Assembly: GCF_013167215.1 (NCBI RefSeq)
Contig: NZ_JABJWY010000018.1
Coordinates: forward strand, 62,001 to 126,000
Length of the DNA: 64,000 nucleotides
Direction of reading: 5' to 3'
Source: Sphingobacterium prati
GTDB taxonomy: Bacteria > Bacteroidota > Bacteroidia > Sphingobacteriales > Sphingobacteriaceae
Shown here: positions 1 through 9,997 of the stretch, in pieces
Position numbering within the stretch: the stretch's first letter is position 1
Layout: each line of letters starts with the position of its first letter
The notes under the pieces: model-generated
Told to the model about the DNA's origin: nothing
The model's input: only the letters and a program-made list of their open reading frames with translations
Databases searched by the model: none
Program-made: the position numbers and the translations under genes

Positions 1-1
1 C

Positions 2-253
2 ACCACCGGCTTACATTTTCAGGATATTAAAAAGCTGTTAAAGTCCTTTGATGCATTGATTAACCTTGGCAATAGTATCTTGGTTATCGAGCATAACATG
101 GATATGATCAAGTCGGCAGACTGGGTGATTGACATTGGACCTGAAGGCGGAAATAAAGGCGGAAAACTGGTTTTTGCGGGACTGCCCGAAGACCTTGTAC
201 ATTGTAAAGATTCTTATACAGGGCAATTTTTAAAAACACATTTAAAAGATTAA
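2..253 (+). CDS. uvrA: UvrA excinuclease ABC subunit A, C-terminal end (partial)
   Basis: Only the last 83 codons are inside the window; the gene enters from the left edge. The visible part starts with TTGLHF, the residues after the Walker B region of the second ABC ATPase domain of UvrA, and carries the H-loop (VIEHN) followed by DWVIDIGPEGG, a very conserved UvrA ending. UvrA is the damage-recognition ATPase of nucleotide excision repair and works with UvrB and UvrC in the cytoplasm. The stop codon is TAA and no terminator-like hairpin follows within 290 bases. The identification is firm because this C-terminal block is distinctive among ABC ATPases. Confidence 0.93.
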   Translation, partial: TTGLHFQDIKKLLKSFDALINLGNSILVIEHNMDMIKSADWVIDIGPEGGNKGGKLVFAGLPEDLVHCKDSYTGQFLKTHLKD

Positions 254-546
254 GCCTACTTTAGCATTTGTTATTGGACGCAGCTTGCATGAGGGCTACT
301 GAGTCGAAAACAAAGATTAGTAAATCCAACGATTAATTTAATAAGTAAAAAGGAATATTTAGGTAAGTCCAAGACAGTTTAGGACAAGAGTCTTATCTCT
401 AATAGCTCAATACTCCTATTAAAAAGTGAAAAATGGAAACAGTGTTAAGCCTCAGGCTGGTATAAGATTAAAGAACAGGGGCATAGGCCGTAGGCTTGCA
501 CAACCAAATCTCAAATCTAAAAGCTCAATACTAATATCTAACAACA

Positions 547-2190
547 ATGATTAAAAGATTTTTTTTAAGTATCGTATTTGGAATAGCTGCACTCTCCACC
601 ATGGCACAACAACCAGACAGACCCAAATTGGTCGTCGGTCTGATGGTGGATCAGATGCGCTGGGATTATCTCTATCGTTTTGCGGATCGATATGGCAATG
701 ATGGTTTCAAGCGACTTTTGAAAGAAGGCTTCTCCTGTGAGAATACCCTGATCAATTATATTCCGACCTATACAGCCATTGGTCATAGTTCGGTGTACAC
801 CGGTTCTGTTCCTTCGATACATGGTATAGCAGGTAATGATTGGATTGAAGAGCTTACAGGTAAGAATATGTACTGCACACAAGATGATAATGTCGTTGGT
901 GTGGGTACGACTGAAAAAGAAGGAAAACAATCTCCCCGCAACTTGTTGGCATCTACTGTGACGGATCAGTTGAAATTGGCTTCAAATTTTAAATCCAAAG
1001 TCATTGGTATCGCGATTAAAGATCGCGGTGGTATATTACCTGCAGGACACTTTGCCGATGCGGCCTATTGGTTTGAGGCGAAATCAGGCAATTGGATTAC
1101 CTCCAATTTTTATATGGATAAACTACCAAAATGGGTGGTGGATTTCAACAAGAAAAAGTTGGCTGAAAAATATCTAAAAGGGGATTGGAAGCCCATGTAC
1201 GATGTGAGTACTTATGCAGCCAACAGCATTGCTGACGATAATATTTATGAGGGAAAATACCCGGGTGAAGAAAAACCGACCTTGCCGCGTGCGACATCCA
1301 AGCTGATGAAAGATGAAGGCCTTGAGTTGATCAAAACAACACCGATGGGCAATCAGTTCACCCTAGATCTAGCCATGGAGGCGATCAAAAATGAGCAAAT
1401 GGGAAATAATCCAACCAAAAATACCGATTTCCTTTGTGTCAGCCTTTCGGCGACCGATTACGTCGGACATCGCTATTCATTGACAGCGGTTGAAATTGAA
1501 GATATTTACCTGCAGTTAGACAAGCAGCTGGCCGATTTCTTCGCTTACTTGGACAATACAGTTGGAAAAGGCAATTATACCTTCTTCCTGACAGCCGACC
1601 ACGGTGCTTCCTACAACTCCAGATTCTATATGGATATGAAAGGAAATGGCGGTTATTTCTATTCCCGTCAGATTATTTCGGATCTGAACAAAAAATTGAA
1701 AGAGAAATTCGGACAGGAAAAAATCGTCAAAAGCCTAATGAATTATCAAGTCCATCTGAACAATCAAATGATTGACTCGCTTCAATTAGACCGTGATAAA
1801 ATAAAAGAGACCATTATTCGCGAGTTGCGCCAGACTGAAGGTGTCGCTTATGTTGCGGATATGGAAAAAGGTGAAAGTTTAATGATCCCAAAGCCTGTCC
1901 GTGAAAAAATGATCAATGGCTATAATTACAAACGGAGTGGCGTTATCCAAATTGTTTGTGAACCGCAATGGTATGACGGAACGCCACGCTCTACAGGTAC
2001 GACACACGGTACCTGGTCGGGATACGATTCCCATATCCCGTTAGTATTTATGGGCTGGGGCATTAAGCCAGGAGTATCCAATACAGAGGCGCATATTGTC
2101 GATATCGCGCCGACCATTTCATCGCTGCTGCACATTAGCGAACCAAATGGAAGTATCGGTAAGCCCATTACAGCAGTTTTGGGCCAATAA
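547..2190 (+). CDS. pafA: PafA-type alkaline phosphatase (alkaline phosphatase superfamily)
   Basis: A 547-residue secreted or periplasmic phosphomonoesterase of the PafA family, close to the usual length of about 546. A signal peptide ends near residue 20 (STMAQQ). The metal and nucleophile motifs are visible: VDQMRWD near residue 35, PTYTAIGH with T76 as the predicted nucleophile, SATDYVGH, TADHGAS and the late DSHIPL histidine. PafA enzymes are calcium-activated and hydrolyse many phosphate esters; in Bacteroidota they are major phosphate scavengers. The gene is a single unit with a strong terminator after it. No pho-box could be recognised upstream. The symbol follows family resemblance; substrate preference is not visible. 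Confidence 0.85.
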   Translation: MIKRFFLSIVFGIAALSTMAQQPDRPKLVVGLMVDQMRWDYLYRFADRYGNDGFKRLLKEGFSCENTLINYIPTYTAIGHSSVYTGSVPSIHGIAGNDWIEELTGKNMYCTQDDNVVGVGTTEKEGKQSPRNLLASTVTDQLKLASNFKSKVIGIAIKDRGGILPAGHFADAAYWFEAKSGNWITSNFYMDKLPKWVVDFNKKKLAEKYLKGDWKPMYDVSTYAANSIADDNIYEGKYPGEEKPTLPRATSKLMKDEGLELIKTTPMGNQFTLDLAMEAIKNEQMGNNPTKNTDFLCVSLSATDYVGHRYSLTAVEIEDIYLQLDKQLADFFAYLDNTVGKGNYTFFLTADHGASYNSRFYMDMKGNGGYFYSRQIISDLNKKLKEKFGQEKIVKSLMNYQVHLNNQMIDSLQLDRDKIKETIIRELRQTEGVAYVADMEKGESLMIPKPVREKMINGYNYKRSGVIQIVCEPQWYDGTPRSTGTTHGTWSGYDSHIPLVFMGWGIKPGVSNTEAHIVDIAPTISSLLHISEPNGSIGKPITAVLGQ

Positions 2191-2215
2191 ACGATTTGAT
2201 ATTAAATAATATTTG

Positions 2216-2263
2216 CCCTTAGCATAGCTATCCGAGGATTAAACTGTGCTAAGGGTTCTTTTT
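2216..2263 (+). terminator. Rho-independent terminator after pafA
   Basis: A 12-bp stem (2216-2227 with 2244-2255, one G-U pair) is followed by a T-rich run at 2256-2263. It directly follows the phosphatase stop codon and separates it from the Rrf2 gene. Confidence 0.8.
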
Positions 2264-2282
2264 TACCGGTTAGTTTATAGGT

Positions 2283-2313
2283 TTTATTCTATTGAATAAA
2301 AAACGTAAATTTG
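2283..2313 (+). promoter_or_regulatory. Bacteroidota-type promoter for the Rrf2 gene
   Basis: TAAATTTG at 2306-2313 matches the -7 consensus TAnnTTTG. The -33 region is only a T-run near 2283, so this half is weak. Transcription would start near 2319, giving a leader of about 20 bases before the ATG at 2339. Confidence 0.5.
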
Positions 2314-2338
2314 CAATTCAACAGGGGGTTAACAAACT

Positions 2339-2779
2339 ATGCTTTCCAAAAAGACAAAATATGCAATTAAGGCACTTATGGTGCTCGGTCGTAACTACGG
2401 AAATGAACCTATGCAGATCGTTAAGATTGCACAGGAAGAAAATATTCCAAAAAAGTTTTTGGAACAGATTCTCCTAGAGATGCGAAACGCAGGGATTCTC
2501 TATAGCAAAAAAGGTGCAGGTGGTGGCTATAGTTTAAACAAAGCTCCTGAGGATATATTTTTATCGCAGGTGATGCGTCTGATCGATGGGCCTATCGCTT
2601 TACTTCCCTGTGTCAGTCTAAATTTCTACCGCTCCTGTGAAGAGTGTACGGAAGAACATGCCTGTGGCATCCGGGATACATTTGTGGAAGTGCGGAATGC
2701 GATGTTGCAAATTTTGAATGACACTAGCATCGCGCATTTAATTAGTAAAGAAAAAGAATTGAACCTAAATGTAGATTAG
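2339..2779 (+). CDS. Rrf2 family transcriptional regulator
   Basis: A 146-residue winged-helix regulator. The N-terminus (MLSKKTKYAIKAL) and the wing region KKGAGGGYSL are typical of Rrf2/IscR proteins. Four cysteines at residues 91, 100, 103 and 109 lie where IscR-type proteins bind an Fe-S cluster, so a redox or iron-sulfur sensing role is reasonable, but the spacing is not that of IscR and the ligand is not established. No isc, suf or cysteine genes are adjacent, so the target is unknown. The gene stands alone between a terminator upstream and a hairpin terminator downstream. The ATG at 2339 is chosen because it gives the conserved family start. Confidence 0.88.
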   Translation: MLSKKTKYAIKALMVLGRNYGNEPMQIVKIAQEENIPKKFLEQILLEMRNAGILYSKKGAGGGYSLNKAPEDIFLSQVMRLIDGPIALLPCVSLNFYRSCEECTEEHACGIRDTFVEVRNAMLQILNDTSIAHLISKEKELNLNVD

Positions 2780-2810
2780 GTCAAATAAATTGAGTCGTCA
2801 AAAATAAAAA

Positions 2811-2848
2811 GGAGATGTAACAGATAAGTTGCATCTCCTTTTTATTTT
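2811..2848 (+). terminator. Terminator after the Rrf2 gene
   Basis: An 11-bp stem (2811-2821 with 2828-2838, one G-U pair) with a 6-base loop, followed by a T-rich run, 31 bases after the Rrf2 stop codon. Confidence 0.85.
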
Positions 2849-3005
2849 AATAAAATACTGATAAACAGTATTCTGATTTCTTTGCTAGCCTATTTTTTTA
2901 TTGTCTGTTATTTGTATTTTTAATTTCTTAGTTATTTAACATTATTTTACGAATTTTCCGTAGTAACATTAATATCTTTATTGCGACAATATATAAACGG
3001 AAATT

Positions 3006-5795
3006 ATGAGACTAACCTATTCTTTAGTTTTGTTTCTTTTACTCTCAGCCATCAGCACTATTTCCTACGCCCAACAGCGGCTTATAGGAGTCGTTGTTGA
3101 TGAGAAAGACCAAGCTAAACTTCATCAGGCCGCTGTTGCGCTACTTAATCCCAAGGATTCTATTTTAATAAAGTTTGACCGCACAAAAGAAAACGGAGCT
3201 TTCCAAATTCTTAACCTTGACACGGGCATGTATAAGATGGTCGTATCCTATCCGCAATATGCTGACCTTGTTAAAGATATCCATATTACCTCCCAAGGCC
3301 TGGATCTTGGAGCTATACCATTGTCAAAAGCAGCATTGCTTTTGGAAGAGGTACAGGTCAACGGAAGAATTCCCGTGGTGATCAAAGGAGATACGGTGGA
3401 ATACGATGCGGGTAGTTTTAAAGTGGAGAAAGACGCCAAAGTTGATGATCTGCTCAGGGTACTGCCTGGTATTACGATTGACGGAACAGGTAAGATCACG
3501 GCGCAGGGCAAAGAAGTCAAGAAGGTGTTGCTTGATGGGGAGGAATTTTTTGGAGATGACCCCACGTTGATCACCAAAAATATCCGGTCGGATATGGTCA
3601 GCAAGGTGCAGGTGTACGAAAAGAAATCGGATCTGGCTGTGCGCACCGGCGTGGATGATGGCGAACGGACACAGACCATTGATATTAAGCTCAAGGAAGA
3701 TAAAAAGAAAGGAATGTTTGGGCAAGCAATTGCAGGAGGGGGGACAGATAAATATTATGCGGGTAAAGTCATGCTCAATAAATTTAAAGGATCACAGAAA
3801 ATTGCCGTTTATGGTATCCTGGCCAATGACGGCATGGTGGGATTGGGATTTGAAGACAGCCAAAAGTACGGCGTTGGCGGAAGTGGCAATGTGCAGATGA
3901 TGGATGGCGGTGGTATGATGATCACCTCCAATGGAGACGAAACTGAAGGTGGATGGGATGGGCGATACCGTGGTGGTGGCGTTCCTAAAGCCTTAAATAT
4001 GGGGGTAAGTTATTCTGATAAAACCAAAGACGATAAACATAAAATTAACGTCAATTACAAGCGCAGCCAGATCAATGTTGATAACACCAGTACCTATAAT
4101 GCGCAGAATAACTTGCCCGAGCGAGCACAGATAGACAGCAATATTACTCGTTCGGAAAACGAGAATAAAGCAAATGTCGCCAATCTTAGATACGACTATA
4201 AATTGGATTCACTTGCTGATCTGACGGTCAATATGGGGTTCAATAAATCCAATCGGGATAATCTATCCGAGGCCGAGGCCTACCAGAAAACATTGGACGG
4301 CCAGCCTATTACCAGTACCAGGTCACGTACAGATCTAAATAGTGATCAGGACAAGTTTAATATAAATGCGATGTTAACACGCCGTTTTAAAAAAGAACGC
4401 CGCTCCATCACATTCAATATGAATGCAAATACAGACCAGAACCGTTCCGGGACAACGTATTTTTCGGAAAACTATTTTAACAATGACAGACGCACCGATA
4501 CGATTGACCAATTTAAAAAAGACAAGTTCAGCAATAACACCTATGGAGGATCGGTCACCTATACCGAACCTTTGTCAAAGCGGATTACAGGTTCACTCGG
4601 ATACTCCTTTTCCAGCAATCAGTCAGAGACACTCAACCAGGCGTTTAACAAAGATTCAAACAATGAATATACGGTATTAGATCCGCGTGTATTGAATGAT
4701 TTTAACTTTTCCAGTTTAAAAAATAGCGTCAATACCGCGTTGAATTATAAAACGAATACCCTGACCATCAATCTAAGCAATCGCACCGATTTTGAAGCTG
4801 TAAAGCGGACTTATAACAATTTGAATACCGTCTTGCAGCGAGATCAAACGTCAATTAGACCCTCATTAAACGTGAATTATAAGATTTCGAAAACAAAGAG
4901 CCTATGGATCAATTATTATGGGCAGACTATCCAACCTTCGCTCACACAGATAGAGCCGCTTAAGCAAAATACGCAACCCCTTGTGGAATATTTGGACAAT
5001 CCCGACCTGAAGGCTGGCTTTAATAACTCCTATTCCATTAACTATAATTCTTATAAACAGATCAAAGACCAGAGTTTTTACTTTTACATCAGTGCGAATC
5101 AGGGAAAACGAAATATTAACAGTAGCGTTCGTTATAATCTGGAAGACGGCACCCGGCAAATTTCTTTTGTAAATATTGATAAGGACAACTGGCGTTTCTA
5201 TGGAAGTGGATCATACAATTTCATGTTAAAGAAGAAATGGGGTTTAAAAATGAACATGGGCATGAACGCAGAATACAATACCCAATATAGCTATCTATCG
5301 CTACTTAACGAAGAACCTAGACTCAACCGTAATAAGACGTGGAATATCGGGCCTGAGATTGGCTTTAATAGGTATAAAGCCAATAAAATGGATTTTTATA
5401 TTAGCTTAAGCCCAGGTGTCGAACAAATGGATTCGTATCTGCAGCCAGAGTTGAACCAAACCACCTTTAAATTTAATTCATATGCGCAAACCACATACTA
5501 CTTACCCAAAGACTTTAAAATTTCGTTATCCATGCAACAGAACTACCAAGCTGCGACAAAGACCTTGCAATCCATTAATATGGTGAATATGAATGGCTAT
5601 ATCTCCAAAAAATTCTTGAAAGACAAATCCTTGGAAGCGCAGTTATTTGTCAACGATATTTTAAATAAAAATATTGGGGTACGTCGTTATCAAGATGGAA
5701 CCGCATTTGTCCAGACCAGTAACGATGTATTGCGTCGCTACGGGATGTTAAAAGTGATCTACAATTTTACAACAATGAAGGGAGGTGATAAATGA
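3006..5795 (+). CDS. Outer-membrane beta-barrel protein with carboxypeptidase-like regulatory domain
   Basis: A 929-residue outer-membrane protein. Residues 1-22 are a signal peptide (TISYAQQ). Residues about 24-110 form a carboxypeptidase-D-like regulatory domain, followed by a plug-like segment (about 120-225, with GEEFFGDDP) and a long beta-barrel rich in aromatic and Asn residues that runs to the C-terminus. This architecture is the TonB-receptor-related barrel family common in Bacteroidota. It lacks a SusD partner; instead the next gene, overlapping by four bases, encodes a GLPGLI protein, the standard partner of this barrel type. The substrate is unknown. The pair probably forms one cell-envelope system made as a two-gene operon. 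Confidence 0.8.
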   Translation: MRLTYSLVLFLLLSAISTISYAQQRLIGVVVDEKDQAKLHQAAVALLNPKDSILIKFDRTKENGAFQILNLDTGMYKMVVSYPQYADLVKDIHITSQGLDLGAIPLSKAALLLEEVQVNGRIPVVIKGDTVEYDAGSFKVEKDAKVDDLLRVLPGITIDGTGKITAQGKEVKKVLLDGEEFFGDDPTLITKNIRSDMVSKVQVYEKKSDLAVRTGVDDGERTQTIDIKLKEDKKKGMFGQAIAGGGTDKYYAGKVMLNKFKGSQKIAVYGILANDGMVGLGFEDSQKYGVGGSGNVQMMDGGGMMITSNGDETEGGWDGRYRGGGVPKALNMGVSYSDKTKDDKHKINVNYKRSQINVDNTSTYNAQNNLPERAQIDSNITRSENENKANVANLRYDYKLDSLADLTVNMGFNKSNRDNLSEAEAYQKTLDGQPITSTRSRTDLNSDQDKFNINAMLTRRFKKERRSITFNMNANTDQNRSGTTYFSENYFNNDRRTDTIDQFKKDKFSNNTYGGSVTYTEPLSKRITGSLGYSFSSNQSETLNQAFNKDSNNEYTVLDPRVLNDFNFSSLKNSVNTALNYKTNTLTINLSNRTDFEAVKRTYNNLNTVLQRDQTSIRPSLNVNYKISKTKSLWINYYGQTIQPSLTQIEPLKQNTQPLVEYLDNPDLKAGFNNSYSINYNSYKQIKDQSFYFYISANQGKRNINSSVRYNLEDGTRQISFVNIDKDNWRFYGSGSYNFMLKKKWGLKMNMGMNAEYNTQYSYLSLLNEEPRLNRNKTWNIGPEIGFNRYKANKMDFYISLSPGVEQMDSYLQPELNQTTFKFNSYAQTTYYLPKDFKISLSMQQNYQAATKTLQSINMVNMNGYISKKFLKDKSLEAQLFVNDILNKNIGVRRYQDGTAFVQTSNDVLRRYGMLKVIYNFTTMKGGDK
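5781..5790 (+). promoter_or_regulatory. Strong Shine-Dalgarno sequence for the GLPGLI gene
   Basis: GGAGGTGATA lies inside the last codons of the barrel gene, six bases after its GGAGG core to the ATG at 5792. It pairs with nine bases of the usual 16S rRNA tail. Bacteroidota genes mostly lack such sites, so it stands out and supports the 5792 start and translational coupling. Confidence 0.65.
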
Positions 5796-6586
5796 TGAAG
5801 CAATTGATATTTATGCTATGGCTATTATGCTTATCCATTACGACAATACAAGCCCAGAATGCATTTTTCCCAAGCAGTGGTACGGTTACTTTTGAACGAA
5901 AATTCCATGTGCAGAATTATCTGAAACGGACCTATCTCAGCAAGCCCGACCTGGATACCTGGGATAAGCTCGGGGTAGAAAATGCGGTCAAAAATGGCCC
6001 TGTGGAAATGATTACACACCACACTTTAAAGTTCTACGACGAGGAGACGTTGTTTGAAACCGTACAGGAAGATTATCCGGCGAATTATCGAAATGTTTCC
6101 TGGTATAACCCAGCGTTGACGGATTCAAAAACCTATATGAATTTCAAGGATCAGGAGTTCATTAAACTATTGCCTTTTGGCGACGAGCATCTGCTGCTGA
6201 AAGACTCCCTCCCGGCGGTAAAATGGAAGTATACGGACGAATATCGCAACATCGCTGGTTATGATTGTCGGCGTGCAAATGGGATCATCCAAGATTCTAT
6301 CTACGTCGTCGCATTTTTTGCAGGACAGATTCCCATAGCCAGTGGGCCAGAATTGATCCATGGCTTGCCGGGGTTAATCCTTGGGATCTCCGTACCCAGT
6401 ATGAATCTTAATATGTTCGCAACCAAAATTGAACTTACCAATACCCCGGTTTCTAATGTGCTTACCAAAAAGAAAAAAGTTGTTGCGGAATCGAAAGCAG
6501 AAATCATAAAAAAGTTAAAAGATACAGTCTACGATTATATGGACGACAAAGATTTTAAAAAGAGGTTACAGAATGTCTTGTTCTAA
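5792..6586 (+). CDS. GLPGLI family protein
   Basis: A 264-residue exported protein with an N-terminal signal peptide (LSITTIQAQN) and the family-defining sequence GLPGLI at residues 191-196. Members of this family occur almost only in Bacteroidota and are usually encoded next to carboxypeptidase-regulatory-domain barrels, as here. The biochemical function is unknown; they are likely periplasmic or surface partners of the barrel. The start codon overlaps the stop of the barrel gene (ATGA) and a second ATG follows directly. The C-terminus is rich in Lys and Asp and has no recognisable sorting signal. Family assignment is secure; the role is inference from gene order. Confidence 0.88.
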   Translation: MMKQLIFMLWLLCLSITTIQAQNAFFPSSGTVTFERKFHVQNYLKRTYLSKPDLDTWDKLGVENAVKNGPVEMITHHTLKFYDEETLFETVQEDYPANYRNVSWYNPALTDSKTYMNFKDQEFIKLLPFGDEHLLLKDSLPAVKWKYTDEYRNIAGYDCRRANGIIQDSIYVVAFFAGQIPIASGPELIHGLPGLILGISVPSMNLNMFATKIELTNTPVSNVLTKKKKVVAESKAEIIKKLKDTVYDYMDDKDFKKRLQNVLF

Positions 6587-6659
6587 TCTCGCTTGGTAAT
6601 AGTATCTGTAGCTAAAGCAAATCAGTAAAAGGGAATAGAAATACCGGGTGGTTTTTAAA

Positions 6660-6699
6660 AACAAAGAATGCCTGTCTTTTGCGACAGGCATTCTTTGTT
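6660..6699. terminator. Bidirectional terminator between the GLPGLI gene and metG
   Basis: A perfect 17-bp stem (6660-6676 with 6683-6699) with a 6-base loop, lying between two convergent genes and flanked by A and T runs, so it can stop transcription from both sides. Confidence 0.85.
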
Positions 6700-6719
6700 T
6701 ATGCTATATCTGACGTTAA

Positions 6720-8789
6720 CTAGCGTACGGTGCTACCCACTTTGATCGCAGTATCCGGTTTGACGAAATCCAGTCTACCATCAGCATCTTCGGCCATCAG
6801 GATCATCCCCTGTGAGGTAATACCTTTGATCTCTCGCGGTTCAAGATTCACTAAAATAGATACCTGGCGTCCGACAATTTCCTCAGGACTAAAGAATTCG
6901 GCGATACCAGATACGACCGTGCGGTTGTCAATACCCGTATCGATTGTTAATTTTAGTAATTTCTTTGTTTTCGCAACTTTTTCAGCCGCTAAGATTGTTC
7001 CTACGCGGATATCCATTTTAACGAAGTCATCAAAACTGATATTTTCTTTTGCAGGGGCTACCTTCGTATTGTCCGCGCGATTTTTCAATTTCGCCTCAGC
7101 GAGCTTGTTCAGTTGAAAGTCAACTTGTTCATCCGTTATCTTGTCAAACAACAATTGGACTTCACCCAGTTGATGACCATCCTGAATGAGCCCTTCGTTG
7201 CCTGCATCGTTCCAGTTCCCTTGCGGGAAATTGAGCATTTCAAATAATTTGATTGCTGTTTTTGGTAAAAATGGCTGTGCCAACACGGCAAGGTTAGCAA
7301 CAATCTGAGACGCTACATTCAGGATCGTTTTTACACGCTCTGTATCAGTTTTAATAATTTTCCAAGGCTCTTCATCTGCTAAGTACTTGTTGCCAAGGCG
7401 TGCTACATTCATAAATTCGGACAACGCCTCACGGAAACGAAATTGCTCCAGTGATGATTTGATGGATGCCGGGTAGCTTTTTAACTCATCCAACACCGAT
7501 TGATCTACGGCTGTCAGTGGAGATCCATTTAGTACTTTACCCTCGAAATATTTATGGGAAAGTACCATCACACGGTTGACAAAGTTACCAAAGATGGCTA
7601 CCAGCTCGTTGTTGATCCGTGCCTGGAAATCCTTCCAGGTAAATTCAGCATCCGAGGTCTCCGGTAATATCGAGGTCAATACATAACGTAGTTCATCCTG
7701 TTTGCCCGGGAATTCCTCTAAGTATTCATGCAACCAGACAGCATGGTTTCTAGAAGTAGATAATTTATCACCTTCCAGGTTAAGGAATTCATTCGCAGGA
7801 ATATTTTCCGGCAAGATATAATCCCCATGCGCATGTAGAATTGCCGGGAATATAATACAGTGGAATACAATATTATCTTTTCCGATAAAATGGATCAATG
7901 TTGCATCATCCGCTGGGTTTTCATGGGTTTTCCAATAATCTTCCCAGTTTTTTCCATGGTCGATTGCCCACTGTTTTGTTGCAGAAATATAACCTATTGG
8001 TGCATCCAGCCATACATACAGCTTTTTTCCTTGCGCTTCTGCCAGCGGTACATCCACACCCCAATCCAAATCGCGAGTCATGGATCGGGGCTGCAGACCC
8101 GACTTTAGCCACGATTGACATTGGCCAAAAACATTGGATTTAAGCATGTTTTTCTTGCCCTCGATCAGCCATTTTTCCAACCAAGGTTGATATTTGTCCA
8201 AAGGCAAGTACCAATGCTTCGTTTCCTTCAATACCGGCGTTTTTCCGCTCAATGTCGAAATAGGGTTGATCAGGTCCGTTGGACTTAGCGAGGTCCCACA
8301 TTTTTCACACTGGTCGCCATAGGCGCCTTCAGATTTACAGTTTGGACAGGTACCCGTGATGTAGCGGTCCGCCAAAAACTGATGGTATTCCTCATCATAG
8401 TATTGCTCCGAAAATTTTTCGACGAATTCACCTTTATTGTATAGGTTCAAGAAAAAATCCTGTGACAATTGGTGGTGGATCGGTTCGGAAGTACGGTGGT
8501 AGATATCGAAAGAAATGCCAAACTCCTCAAAGCTCTCTTTGATCTGTTTATTGTATTTATCAATAATCTGCTGTGGCGTAATCCCCTCTTTTTTGGCGCG
8601 GATGGTAATGGCTGCACCATGTTCATCCGAACCGCAGACATAGACCACATCCTTTTGATTTAAACGCAGATAGCGAACAAAAATATCCCCTGGAATATAA
8701 GCGCCGGCAAGGTGTCCGATATGTAAAGGACCATTGGCATACGGTAATGCCGAAGTAATTGTATAACGTTTTTTATCTAGAATACTCAA
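6720..8789 (-). CDS. metG: Methionyl-tRNA synthetase
   Basis: A 689-residue cytoplasmic enzyme that charges tRNA(Met) with methionine. The class I signatures are HIGH at residues 23-26 and KLSTS at 342-346 (a KMSKS variant). A zinc knuckle uses C148, C151, C161 and C164. The anticodon-binding helical domain follows, and the C-terminal about 110 residues form an EMAP-II-like tRNA-binding domain (DIRVGTI). The length is that of the long dimeric MetG form. The only start matching the family N-terminus is a TTG at 8789; no in-frame ATG lies close upstream. The gene is transcribed divergently from the LD-carboxypeptidase gene. Confidence 0.96.
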   Translation of the reverse strand: MSILDKKRYTITSALPYANGPLHIGHLAGAYIPGDIFVRYLRLNQKDVVYVCGSDEHGAAITIRAKKEGITPQQIIDKYNKQIKESFEEFGISFDIYHRTSEPIHHQLSQDFFLNLYNKGEFVEKFSEQYYDEEYHQFLADRYITGTCPNCKSEGAYGDQCEKCGTSLSPTDLINPISTLSGKTPVLKETKHWYLPLDKYQPWLEKWLIEGKKNMLKSNVFGQCQSWLKSGLQPRSMTRDLDWGVDVPLAEAQGKKLYVWLDAPIGYISATKQWAIDHGKNWEDYWKTHENPADDATLIHFIGKDNIVFHCIIFPAILHAHGDYILPENIPANEFLNLEGDKLSTSRNHAVWLHEYLEEFPGKQDELRYVLTSILPETSDAEFTWKDFQARINNELVAIFGNFVNRVMVLSHKYFEGKVLNGSPLTAVDQSVLDELKSYPASIKSSLEQFRFREALSEFMNVARLGNKYLADEEPWKIIKTDTERVKTILNVASQIVANLAVLAQPFLPKTAIKLFEMLNFPQGNWNDAGNEGLIQDGHQLGEVQLLFDKITDEQVDFQLNKLAEAKLKNRADNTKVAPAKENISFDDFVKMDIRVGTILAAEKVAKTKKLLKLTIDTGIDNRTVVSGIAEFFSPEEIVGRQVSILVNLEPREIKGITSQGMILMAEDADGRLDFVKPDTAIKVGSTVR

Positions 8790-8828
8790 TGCTTGGAAGT
8801 ATATTAAAGTTTTTACTTGTTTCTTTCA

Positions 8829-8870
8829 CAAAGATAATTCAATTTGCGGTATTATACTAAGATAAATTTG
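8829..8870. promoter_or_regulatory. Candidate divergent promoters between metG and the LD-carboxypeptidase gene
   Basis: On the minus strand TATCTTTG (8836-8829) lies about 40 bases ahead of the metG TTG start. On the plus strand TAAATTTG (8863-8870) has TTTG at 8843-8846, a 16-base spacer that is shorter than usual. Both -7 elements match TAnnTTTG but the -33 halves are weak. Confidence 0.4.
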
Positions 8871-9028
8871 TTCTCTCCTCATGGGTTGAAAATTTCTATT
8901 AGCGGAAATCAGCATGAACTAGAACAAAGATACTTAAGGTTTAAAAGAAATACATTGCGCCGTGGTAACTTCATGGTTATAATGATATAGCTTCATTGCT
9001 ATAAGAATCAAATTGTTTATCAAATAGA

Positions 9029-9937
9029 ATGAGTATGTCTAAAATACCTGATTTTCTTAAAGGAGGCGACAAAGTCGCCATTGTTTGTCCAGCCAGCTTT
9101 ATTCGGGGGAATATTGATATTGGCGTTGAAACCTTAAAGAGCTGGGGACTGGAGGTTCTGGTAGGGGAGACAGTAGGGACATCCTACCATCAATTTGCAG
9201 GAGATGACCAGTTGCGTGCTGCTGACCTGCAATGGGCCCTGGACGACCCATCCATCAAAGCCGTATTTGCCGCACGGGGAGGCTATGGCTGCGTCCGCAT
9301 CGTCGATGCAATCGATTTTTCCAAGTTTGAGCAACATCCAAAATGGTTGGTCGGTTTTAGCGATATCACCGTATTGCACAGCCATATCCAACGCAAGTAT
9401 AAAATAGCGACAATCCACGGGCAGATGCCAAAGTCTTTTGAATCAGCAACGAAAGCTTCACTGGAGACGCTAAAAAATGCACTTTTTGGTGAGTCTGTAG
9501 ACTTTGCTTATGAGCAATCTGTGTTCCCCAATCGTCCGGGTGAGGCCGAAGGGAAGTTGATCGGCGGCAATTTGGCCATTTTATTATCCCTATTGGCTTC
9601 GGACTCAGATGTTAAGTATGCGAATAAGATCCTTTTTATCGAGGATGTGGGTGAGGCCTATTATTCTGTGGATCGGATGCTCTGGGCGTTGAAGCGAGCT
9701 GGCAAATTCAAAAAATTGAAAGGCCTTATCGTCGGCGGATTTTCAGCTATGAAAGACAATGATCCGACATTTGGACAGACTGTGGAGGAAATTATCTGGG
9801 ATAAAGTCAAAGAGTACGATTTTCCCGTTGCCTTTGGCTATCCAGCGGGGCATATCGATGATAACCATGCCCTGGTATTAGGCCGGAAAGTGAAATTAGT
9901 AACGAGTGCGAATAAAACTGAACTCATCTATTTATAG
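9029..9937 (+). CDS. LD-carboxypeptidase (peptidase family S66)
   Basis: A 302-residue cytoplasmic serine peptidase of the LdcA/MccF family, which cleaves the L-D bond between meso-diaminopimelate and the terminal D-Ala of murein tetrapeptides during peptidoglycan recycling. The Ser-Glu-His triad is visible: S111 in GFSD, E205 in FIEDVGE and H275 in YPAGH. The RGGYG motif at residues 83-87 is also typical. No signal peptide is present, matching a cytosolic enzyme. MccF relatives that cleave microcin C adducts share this fold, so an immunity function cannot be excluded, but nothing nearby suggests it. A second ATG at 9035 is an equally possible start. Confidence 0.9.
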   Translation: MSMSKIPDFLKGGDKVAIVCPASFIRGNIDIGVETLKSWGLEVLVGETVGTSYHQFAGDDQLRAADLQWALDDPSIKAVFAARGGYGCVRIVDAIDFSKFEQHPKWLVGFSDITVLHSHIQRKYKIATIHGQMPKSFESATKASLETLKNALFGESVDFAYEQSVFPNRPGEAEGKLIGGNLAILLSLLASDSDVKYANKILFIEDVGEAYYSVDRMLWALKRAGKFKKLKGLIVGGFSAMKDNDPTFGQTVEEIIWDKVKEYDFPVAFGYPAGHIDDNHALVLGRKVKLVTSANKTELIYL

Positions 9938-9945
9938 CTTTTAGC

Positions 9946-9982
9946 AATCAAACTGTTTGGTCTCGGATGAAACAGTTTGATT
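9946..9982. terminator. Bidirectional terminator between the LD-carboxypeptidase and usp genes
   Basis: A perfect 13-bp stem (9946-9958 with 9970-9982) with an 11-base loop between convergent genes. Confidence 0.75.
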
Positions 9983-9997
9983 ACTTGAGCTCAGGCA

